Positions 56,130 to 64,000 of a DNA stretch of 64,000 nt are shown here, piece after piece (within the stretch, counting starts at the first letter, position 1; every line of letters starts with the position of its first letter). The position numbers and the translations under genes are program-made. The DNA is from Adiantum capillus-veneris (taxonomy: Eukaryota; Streptophyta; Polypodiopsida; Polypodiales; Pteridaceae). Where the stretch lies: NCBI GenBank assembly GCA_014529385.2, contig CM043961.1:16160478-16224477 (forward strand), in the 5' to 3' direction. The notes beneath the pieces are model-generated. The model was not told the DNA's origin, did no database searches, and saw only the letters and a list, made by a program, of their open reading frames with translations.

Positions 56130-57024
56130 GAACTCACCTAACATGTAATGTCAGCTAAGGACGAAGCTCGACCCGCAGGCACGTGGAAGTAAGCATAAGG
56201 TGTCAACCTACACTCGGCCAACTCCTAACTAATTCCTAGAGAGGTCTCTACCAATTGTCTAAGTCACAGCCTTCAAGAGTGCATAAGAGAAAACTTCCTA
56301 CAACGCTTTCTAAAGCCGAACACCCATCAAACAATCTCGAAACACCATAGAACTTGAAGGAGACCCTACTAATACCAATAGGTCGCTCTCCCTAAGGACT
56401 ATGAACCAAAATCCCGACCCAAAACACATGGTGCAGAAACACGTAGGATGTCTGGCCGAAATCTGTAGGTCTTCATTTCTGAAATCTAAAGTGCCTAACG
56501 TGTAGTTCTACTCAATGTAAACACGTGGATATGCTGCAATGCAAAATCGGACAACGTATGCTCACCCAAACACCTGATGAAGCTCGTAGAAGGAGCTCGC
56601 AAAACCAGACCGTACGTGCGCAATGTAGGTATCGGTGCGTAGCTCTCGTCGGGGGCAACACGCTGCACTTCTTCGCACTCGATTCTGACCACTGGAGCAC
56701 ACGTAGCGTCAAGATGAAGCTCACACTCTCTCTCTCGTACACAGTATGCTCACTCACAGACTTCAAACTTGTTTTTAAAATGACAAAAGGTGTCTCATTT
56801 AAGGTCAAAAAGTGGTATATATACCTTACAATTTCTCAAACCCTAAAGTTCCAAAATCAACCATCTACTCAATCGAACTATCAAAACTGGGATACAATCT
56901 GGAAACTTCTGTAAGTCCCAATAATTACAAGGTGAAAAATCAGGTTTTCCTCAATGAATGAATAATTACAAAAAATAATAATCCTCCGAGTAGTTACTGT
57001 TGTGGGGTGTGTTCAGCTTCTAAT
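56130..57024. other. Unassigned stretch with one half-palindrome
   Basis: No gene was recognised. ACACGTAGGATGTCT at 56439-56453 matches the right half and centre of the palindrome repeated at 60690-61567. ORFs on both strands at 56500-56914 have no known motif. Confidence 0.45.
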
Positions 57025-57040
57025 ACTCCCCCCCTCCTTG
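57025..57040 (-). promoter_or_regulatory. Polypurine run downstream of the unknown gene
   Basis: CAAGGAGGGGGGGAGTA on the minus strand, about 40 bp after the stop codon, resembles the polypurine tract that precedes a 3' LTR. A TGAACACACCCC sequence follows after a few bases, but no matching LTR was found upstream of the gene. Confidence 0.45.
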
Positions 57041-57076
57041 CTCATGTCGTCCCCAACATGGCCTTGATCTGCTGCT

Positions 57077-60000
57077 TCATTGTATCGTTTTCCACATCTT
57101 TAGCAGTGATTCGTACCTGGCATGCAGGTTCAGCATTGTTGGGCCAAAAATGTCAGTATTTATGGTGAAGAAACCTGTATAGAATGCTTCTTCAAAAGCC
57201 TGGAGGTGATAGGATGGTAGAAACATTAACCGTTGATACAGCGCATGTATCACCTCCTTGGAAGGCTAACCTGACAGATCATAGGCGCATCTGTATGTAT
57301 CCTGGAAGAAGAAGATACTGTCGATCACCTGGCCTGGCTTGAAGGTCTCGAATACTGCTAAGATGGTTCTGCTGATTTTCCTCATCATAATGCATGTAAG
57401 GTCAGGTGAGCCAGTGAACAACTTTATGGCGCCCGTTAGGGTTTTCACCATGTATTGGACACTTATTCTCTCACCTGCCTTCAAGCCCGGCAGCTTGGGG
57501 TAGTTCAGCCAAGTGGGTTGGCTTCTTTGCAAAATTTCCTGCGCCTTCCACGTCCTAATCCTTGGTAGAAGACAGAAGCTGAGGTTGTCTCTGATATTTT
57601 TAAGTGCCTCTACCAAGTGGATTAGATATTGTGGATACTTTGTAAGCCAGGCCTTTCTCCACTTTGGCTAAGAATCCACAATAAGCTTGACTCCTTCTGG
57701 TTTGGAGGTATCTGCATTGTAGAGAGGTACAGCTGGCTCTTCTCTGATCCGCTTGTTTAAGGTAGCTGCCTCATGTTTCAGCAATGGGTATGGGAGAGAG
57801 GGTTGAAGCCACTCGCGCCTAAGGTTGCTGGCGTCGATCTTCTAAATGGTAATAGATTTGAAGACCCTCTGCTCCCACTCCAATGCTTCCTTTATGGTTT
57901 CCCTGAGCTCTACCTCTATTGCTTTACACAATTTTTCTTCCTCTTCTTGTGTTAGATCCTGTGGCTCTTGAGAGGATCCTGCTATGATTTCCTCGTGCAT
58001 AGGCGTGTCCACAGGATCTGCCACATTTTCTAGGTCAATGCCTTCATTGGCGGTTGGCCCTGTGCTCTCTGCCTCTCCTCCCTACTGGCCTTTCAACTCC
58101 TCAATTTGCCTGAGGAGTTTTTGGTTTTCCACTTCAGCTTCTCCGCCCATATTCACGAGGAGGTCATTAAGTTCGGTGTTTATTCTTTCCGCCTCCTCGA
58201 GCTTTCTCTTCATGCTTTCTACTTCTTCTTGCAGGGCTTTTTGGCCCTCTTCCATTCTCGTTTGCATGACTATAGAACCTTCTGCCATCATCAACCTCTG
58301 CTTTTTCTCGAGAGTCAGCTCTTTTTGAAGTTCTTGCATTTGCTCTTCATAGAGTTGACTCTCAGTCATGATTTGAGTCGAGCTCGTAGCCCTGACTCTA
58401 GCAGGTGATGCCGGCAGCCTCTGGATGGTTTGATCTTTGACTTTTAGTTGGTCCTTGAGCTCAAGGACTTCATCCAGGCTTGCTTCTTAATCTATCTCTG
58501 CTCTTTCCTTGGCGTTCCTCATGGCTTCCACTTCTTTCGATTCTTCTGCCAGCTGTAGTGTCAAATTATCTCTTTCTTTCTCGGCATCTCGCAATGACTT
58601 GCTGAGCTGTTGACACTCTTCTTCAGCTGCTTGTATTCTTCTTGCTGCTTCCTGATTTGCTTCTTCCATTGCTAGGCAGTTTTGTAGAGCCCTTGCCAAG
58701 CTGGCCTGTAGGTCAGCTTCTCTCTCCTTTTGCCTTTGGCTTTGTGCCTGCAGAGAATTTACTTCCACTTTGATCTTTTCTTCAGTGGCCTTGAGAGTTG
58801 TCATCTCTTTCTCTGAAGCCATGGATCGTGCCCTCAATCCGGCTAGCCTTGTCATCACCACGTCCCAGTCATTGGAGGGCGGGTGCAGGTCTACCGTGTC
58901 TGTAGAAATTTCTTTTAGCTCCACTAGCCTGATGCCTTGCATCTGTTCTTTAGGCCCTGTTCTCGCCAAGTCGAATGCCACTGTGGCTGCTTCTTCCTTC
59001 GTATAGCCTGCAGCTAGCAGGTCCAAAAATGCATAGTAAGAATCATCTAATTCTTTTTGCTCAGTGTGAGGCTTGGACTCTGCTTTTGGCTCAGGATCTT
59101 GTCTTTGCTCTTGCTCTTCTGCTTGCCTTTCTTCTTGTTTGTTCTCAGCCTCCTTATCTTCTTGTGGAGGGCTGCTAGGAGGTGGTGAGGGCGGTGGGGA
59201 TGGCTGTGGGCTGGGCTTAGGGCTGTCTGGTAAAGATGCAGGTTTTCCCTTTAAGTCCCTGTCTGCTTTTGTTTTTCTTTCTCTTTCCTGGCTCTCTTGC
59301 TCATCCAGCAGTTTTTGCCGTATTTGTTGTACTTCTTCCTCTGTGAAAGGGACACGAGGAATGTTCTCTGCTACAGCATCAAGAATCTCAAAATTCTTGA
59401 TATAATCTTCAAATAGGTCCCTTTGCACTCTTCTGGACGATCCGGACATAGACTCTAGAGATGGCTTCCAGTGTTCGCTTAAATCACCCTTGAGGGCTCT
59501 CTCCGCTCGAAAACTCTCCATCAGCCTCTCTAGTCTTGCCGCTTTTTGTGACCTTGTTTCTTTGGCCGGCACTTGAGCAAACTCCTTCTTCCCTTTCTTC
59601 TGCTTGGGCTGCTCCTCTTGGACTGGCTCTAGCCGTCTTTTCAATCTTGTTGCCACCTTTGGTGCCCTTTGTGGCTCATCTTCCTTGTCTTCTTTTACTC
59701 TCAGCCAATCATTCTGAGATGGGGGGTCATGCTACCTTCCTTTTGCATGTAGTGCCCCATAAATCACCTTGGTGATCAGTTCTCCTGGCACTATATAGGT
59801 TGGCTTTTTGTTGCCCATCTTTACCAGGCTGTCATGTATATATGCTGCATAGTTGATTATCTTTGGGGTGCCTTTTGTCATTGCCCAAGTGAACGTTGTG
59901 GCAATTGCACTTGGTGGCATCCTGTACTTCTGTGGCCTCTTCGTGCACATGTGGAAGTATTGGTTATATAACTGGCTCATGATTGCCACTTTTGGGTTGG

Positions 60001-60524
60001 CAATGTTTTCAAAGGTGTAATTAGCCTTTTTCTCTTTGTACACCTTGACCTCATCCCTTCTTTTTGTTACACTTGTCCCCCTTGTTGGAGAGGTCTAGTG
60101 CATTGGCTTCAACCCGCTCAGTGATTATTATCTTTGTTTCTGGTCTGCCTTGTAAATCTATTACCTTGGCCACTCCATCCTCTTTGATGCTTGTTACAAA
60201 CTCCCAGACTCTTTTGATGTCCACCCTTGCCGGTATTGCTTCGAAGTAGTTGTGGAGATCAATCTTCTCCAAGTAGCCGGCCATCTTGCTTCGTACAAAC
60301 TCATTGAGTTCTCTCGGCAACATTGGTAGCTCTATAACATTGCCTTCAGTGTCTTTGAACACTCCCTGGTAGATCTTTAGGTCGTTGGACTCTAACAGAT
60401 CCTCTTGTATCTAGGTGCTGGTGGGCTTTAGTGTTCCTTCTGGAATGACAAAGGGTTCCACTTCTTCCAAATAATCCTTGATGGTCATTCTTTTCCTCTT
60501 TGCCAGTGACTTCGAGGCTGCCAT
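57077..60524 (-). pseudogene. Large unknown protein with long coiled coil, broken by stops (mostly TAG)
   Basis: From the Met at 60524 (MAASKSLAKRKRMTIKDYL) to a TGA at 57077 there are about 1,150 codons in one frame, apart from a one-base shift near 60050-60070. There are seven in-frame stops: TAG near 60413, 59732, 58082, 57842, 57669 and 57266, and TAA at 58487. The N-part (REL..FVRSKMAGYLEKIDLHN, RVWEFVTSIKEDGVA, FTWAMTKGTPKIINYAAYI) looks globular. Then come a Lys-rich segment, a Pro/Ser run (59230-59150), an acidic Gln-rich stretch, about 350 residues of coiled coil (58800-58080), and a globular C-part (WLNYPKLPGLKAGERISVQY, FQDTYRCAYDLSG). The position before a polypurine run suggests a gag-like gene of a non-autonomous retroelement. 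The N-part recalls plant-transposon-associated proteins only in general style. No function is assigned. Confidence 0.6.
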
Positions 60525-60689
60525 AGATCCTGTTGCACTCAGTAGTCCGAAGTTAGCGTTTTTTCCATATTAGCTACGAAACTGAGTTTTACTTATCCAA
60601 ATGACTTGAAAATTGAAAATAAAGCTTAAAAGGAACTTGTGAAGCTGTGTATGTGCTCACAGTGCAAATCTGGCCAAAAAAATCCATCT
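60525..60689 (-). other. Leader between the unknown gene and the palindrome array
   Basis: These 165 bp are non-coding. I found no TGGTATCAGAGC primer-binding site here, which would have been expected if an ordinary 5' LTR lay just upstream. Confidence 0.45.
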
Positions 60690-61567
60690 AGACATCCTAC
60701 GTGTAGGGTGTCTTTTTCATCAAAATTGGTTCATACTTGACATGTAGGTAGTGTAAGGCTCATGGAACATGGCTATATGCTTGGATTTGAATTTGGATAT
60801 CAAAAAGTGGATTTTTGGGCTGATTCAGGCTTTAGGTCACAATTTGGGTAGAATGTCCATCATAGGTAGCAATTGATGTCCAAATGGGTTGAAAATTGGT
60901 ATGTGGACTTAGTACACCATGGTATTGGCTCTCGTGATGTCATTCTTTGCACAGAAGGCTAAATTTATGCTGGAGACATCCTACGCGTAGGATGTCTTTT
61001 TCATCAAAATGACATGAAACTTGTTCTGTGGGTTGTCCTTGGCCTATGGAACATGGCCATCTTCTTGGATTTAAATTTGGACAAGATTTGATGCTTGTAA
61101 GGCTCTGTGTGGTGTTTTTGGGCTCAAAACAGTGTATCTTGAAGGTGTTGGGGTCAAAAGTGATTAGAATGGCTTCAAACTTGATATATGGGCTCCTGAT
61201 GATGAGGTGATTGGATCTGGAATGATAAAACATCCCTTGCATGTCAAAAAAGTCAAATAGACATCCTACGCGTAGGATGTCTATTTCATCATTTTTCCTT
61301 TCTGACCACACAGATTGTTTGTTGATGTGTTGGTGAATGTGTTGTGCAAGTTTCATTGGATTTGGATAATATTTGGTAGGTCTATGGCCCATTATTGCCT
61401 CTATGCCCTAACTTTGCGTTTTTTCATGCATATGAGGTCAAATTTGGTCCAAATGTGATGAAACTTGGTGGATAGCTTGTAAATGTCATTCAGAATATGT
61501 GCATGATGAAAAATGTTGGAGTTTGTGTCCAAAAGTGACCTTGAGACATCCTACGTGTAGGATGTCT
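60690..61567. repeat. Four 24-bp palindromes in a diverged roughly 285-bp periodic array
   Basis: The sites are at 60690-60713, 60974-60997, 61259-61282 and 61544-61567, with start-to-start spacings of 284, 285 and 285 bp. The half-site is AGACATCCTACG, followed by its reverse complement. The second and third copies are perfect palindromes. The first has two changes, and the fourth has only a central C-to-T. Each site is followed by CTTTTTCATCA or a relative. The units between sites are only partly similar (ATGGAACATGGC, CTTGGATTTAAATTTGGA), so the palindromes are better conserved than the repeat around them. Confidence 0.9.
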
Positions 61568-62990
61568 CCTGGTGATTTTTTCATTGCTGGTGCTCCCAGT
61601 GCTTGCCCTTGGCCTCCTTAAGTCTCTTTTAAGCCTAATTTCAACAAAAAAGTCAAACGGATAGAGAATAACTCCCTGTGTGGACTTCAGAGCCTCCGAG
61701 CCGTTTTCTGACTTTTGGAGTGCTTTTTGGCGATGAAATTTCTTGATGTTGGTCTCCATAGCTTCCCGATCCCTCGGGGATCCTTGCCGTATGGTTTTTG
61801 TCGACTTTGGCTTCACCGGAGCTCCATTTGGCAATTTGTCGCTCTCGAAGCACCCGTGGTTGCGTTTACATACCTTTGATGATTTGTGGTGGTCTACCAC
61901 CATAGGAATTGGTTGTTGATGGTCTAGGAAAGCTGCTCGTGAAGTTTGGTGGCAAACGGGCTTGCGGTTTGGCCGCAAGTGCAATTTGACGCTTTGTGTG
62001 TTTGATGCCGTTTCTGAAGTTTAGTGCCACTTCGGGTCACTTTTTGGTCATGCGGGTCATATAGACTTGTTGAGCATGTCGAGATGCTCCTACCCATGAA
62101 TTTTGGTAGCATTTGGTCACCGTTTTGCCAATTTCCCATTTGGTGGCCTCTTGCGGGTTTCTGGGAATTAGGGTTTTTCCCGATGGTTTCCTACTGCCTT
62201 TGGACATCCAGGACTGGTCTCCTAAACTAGGGTAAGCTACCGATGAAGTCTTGTGCTTTCGGGTTAGCCGTTAGGCCGCCGTCTCTACTTGTAGGTCTCT
62301 ACCGCCCGTTTTGTGTGTGATCCCTACACTAGTTTTCGCGACATAATGACAAACATGCGCGAAAAGCTCAAGGTGGTGAGCCTACCTCTCATGTCTGGAG
62401 CTCGTCGGGTAGTCGTGCGCGTCGTAGAAGCTGCTGGAAGGTCGATCCGCTCTAGGTGGCAGAAGCTCTCTCCACAAAGTCAATAGTGAGAATGAGCTAA
62501 AAATGGGGTGAAAATTTCTTATAATGGAGGTCTCCGAACCACTTTTCATGAAATTTGACATGTGCTCCTATCTTGTTGCGAGATGCCGTTCAGGCTCAAA
62601 AACTTCTTGATTTGGACTCCATTTGCTCTGTTTACTAGAAATTTGGCATTTCGGTCAAAATCTGGCCAAAACACGCTTTCCACTCCAGTCTCTTAATTGC
62701 ACCCCCACTACACCATAGGTTGTCCTATAGTCACTGATCATCCCCATATTTTTTGTTTTTCATTACGACTGTTTTTTACCTGCTTTTTGTATTTTTGAAG
62801 TTTTTCTGCCGAAAATTAGCAAAATTAAAAGGAAAATAGCAAATCAAACCCAAAAAATCCCCAAAAATCATAATAAATCACAAACATCACCACCAATCAT
62901 TATATACACTGGCATGCAAATTTTTTTGGCCGGTTTTCTCCGTTTTACCAATATTTTGCCTGAAAAATGGCTATTTCCACTTATATACAC
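61568..62990. other. Unassigned stretch right of the palindrome array
   Basis: A minus-strand open frame (61984-61490) covers part of the fourth repeat unit and shows no motif; another at 62139-61924 is short. Beyond 62500 the sequence is AT-rich with no features. This may be the long 5' region of the element that carries the unknown gene. Confidence 0.4.
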
Positions 62991-62994
62991 ACAC

Positions 62995-63213
62995 CTAGGG
63001 CTTGATTTGGCGTTTGGCCCCATATGCCTGTAGCTTCATGTTGTATAAGAGCATATATACTTGGGTTACTCCAGAAAATTTCGCAATCAAACAACAACCC
63101 TTAAAATAGTCGAAAATCATGCCCTTTTTTGCTGTTTCTATTATTGGTTCCGCATTTGAGAGTGCCTCTAGAATGTCTCCCCCCCTCCTAGCCGGAGTCC
63201 TCCCGGACGACAA
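62995..63213 (-). CDS. Small unknown ORF, 72 residues
   Basis: It starts MSSGRTPARRGGDILEALSN and continues IETAKKGMIFDYFKGCCLIA to a Lys/Arg end. No family was recognised. It lies downstream of the ORF at 63357-63986 on the same strand. The relation between the two is unclear. Confidence 0.25.
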   Translation of the reverse strand: MSSGRTPARRGGDILEALSNAEPIIETAKKGMIFDYFKGCCLIAKFSGVTQVYMLLYNMKLQAYGAKRQIKP

Positions 63214-63356
63214 GGTATCGCCGTGGAGTATGTGCCGTGCATAGGTTGAAAAAGTTGTGCTAAATCCTGGCCGATTAATGTGGCCCTACTTTATGCATAC
63301 TCGGTCAATGCATGGAAAAATTAATGTTGAGCAAGAGAAGGGAATAAGCAAGATGC

Positions 63357-63986
63357 TTATTGGCATTCGCTGTCGAGGTTTCTTGCTTTCTTTGCAAGTA
63401 ACAGCTGTAACTCTACTGCTCTCTGTTTAATTGTCTTTTTTGCAAAGGGCAGTTGCTTTGTCGAAACTGTTGATAGAGTCGTAGTTGTTTCTAAGGAGAG
63501 AATTTGCTGGGCCGGAATGGCTATGGGCCGTATTGCCTTTGCTTTCCATTGGTATTTTGTTGTTGCCGGTTTTTGTAGATGGTTTGGCACTTTCTTGTTT
63601 GCCACTAGTTTGTTGTTGATTGGCATCCACATAAGTCGATTTTTCTTTTTGAAATGCGGCTGTCTGCCTTTTATTGTTGCTTGTACTGAAGGGAGTTCCT
63701 TTTGCTTTTGCTTTGGTATCCAAATGTGAGTGACATTTGGGTTATGGCTAAGAATTTTCTTTGGGATCCATATCTGTTTTATGCCCTTGGTTTTTGGTTG
63801 AACCATCTGCTTCGTTGGTATTCTTTCGTTGCATTGTTGTTTTTTCGCCATGGCATTTCTATCCTTTCGCATCCATACTTGTTTTCCTTGTGTTGGTAAC
63901 CTAGATTGTTGCATTGTGGCCTGTGACTTCGTATGTCTGTAAGTAGCATGGGCAGCTTTTACCTGATTGTTGGTCTCGGGTATCAT
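63357..63986 (-). CDS. Basic Gln/Lys-rich ORF with a repeated Trp motif
   Basis: This open frame of 209 residues ends at TGA/TAG-side position 63357 and may extend beyond the window edge upstream. It is very rich in Lys, Gln, Thr and Pro, with no acidic stretches. A short motif recurs four times: KQVWMRK, KQIWIPK, THIWIPK and LMWMPI. Comparable W-[IVM]-P-K repeats occur in linkers of plant retroelement gag proteins, as I recall. No enzyme motif is seen. It is possibly real or a relic. Confidence 0.4.
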   Translation of the reverse strand: MIPETNNQVKAAHATYRHTKSQATMQQSRLPTQGKQVWMRKDRNAMAKKQQCNERIPTKQMVQPKTKGIKQIWIPKKILSHNPNVTHIWIPKQKQKELPSVQATIKGRQPHFKKKNRLMWMPINNKLVANKKVPNHLQKPATTKYQWKAKAIRPIAIPAQQILSLETTTTLSTVSTKQLPFAKKTIKQRAVELQLLLAKKARNLDSECQ

Positions 63987-64000
63987 GTTGTTCTTTGATG

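Noticed and set aside
58975-59405. Plus-strand Cys/Ser/Leu-rich ORFs opposite the large unknown gene
   Set aside because: They are the reverse reading of the coiled-coil and proline-rich coding strand and have no independent support.
63517-63899. Hydrophobic plus-strand ORFs that look like membrane segments
   Set aside because: They are complementary to a Lys/Gln-rich minus-strand frame. Antisense of such codons gives Phe/Leu-rich translations.

Overview
This is nuclear DNA from a land plant with a large, repeat-rich genome. The evidence is plant-type Ty3/gypsy and Ty1/copia LTR retrotransposons whose primer-binding sites match the 3' end of initiator tRNA-Met, degenerate LINEs, long GA/CT microsatellites, and one nuclear gene with GT-AG introns and an organellar type of product. 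A fern or another large-genome non-flowering plant is plausible, but the sequence alone does not settle the lineage. No rRNA gene, tRNA gene, CRISPR array or bacterial operon was seen.

Layout, left to right. 1-14600: a degenerate plus-strand LINE (endonuclease, reverse transcriptase, zinc-binding tail) is split by a roughly 9.9-kb minus-strand Ty3/gypsy element (about 2937-12882). That element is itself interrupted by a GC-ended insert (about 6969-8980) carrying a LINE ORF1-like gene, so the nest is three levels deep. 14600-18890: a second LINE-like fragment on the minus strand is cut by an internally deleted gypsy element (15587-18824) with a perfect ATATA target duplication. 18888-31846: two inverted related LTRs; a young, almost intact Ty1/copia element (20462-25785, GCATC target duplication, LTRs differing by one substitution plus simple-repeat length); then a gypsy element (26265-31846) that has lost its reverse transcriptase and RNase H. 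31847-39000: partial and solo LTRs and a gag relic.

39696-41852 (minus) is the only recognisable host gene: exons of an organellar translation initiation factor IF-3 (IF3 N-domain) with an acidic leader. The C-terminal domain is not in the window. 42100-48270: a LINE ORF1-like fragment and head-to-head gypsy fragments in opposite orientations. 48270-57000: mostly decayed or unassigned DNA, with microsatellites, a 101-bp tandem repeat, copia relics and LTR-like pieces.

57077-60524 (minus) holds a roughly 1,150-codon coding relic of unknown family with a long coiled coil. It is broken by one frameshift and seven stop codons, six of them TAG, and is followed by a polypurine run. Just upstream of its start lie four copies of a 24-bp palindrome spaced 284, 285 and 285 bp. 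This gene plus palindrome array is the best candidate in the window for something undescribed. The right edge (62995-63986, minus) has further unassigned ORFs, one with a repeated tryptophan motif.

Apart from IF-3, the genes do not form a pathway. They are layers of mobile elements, and their nesting gives a relative insertion history.
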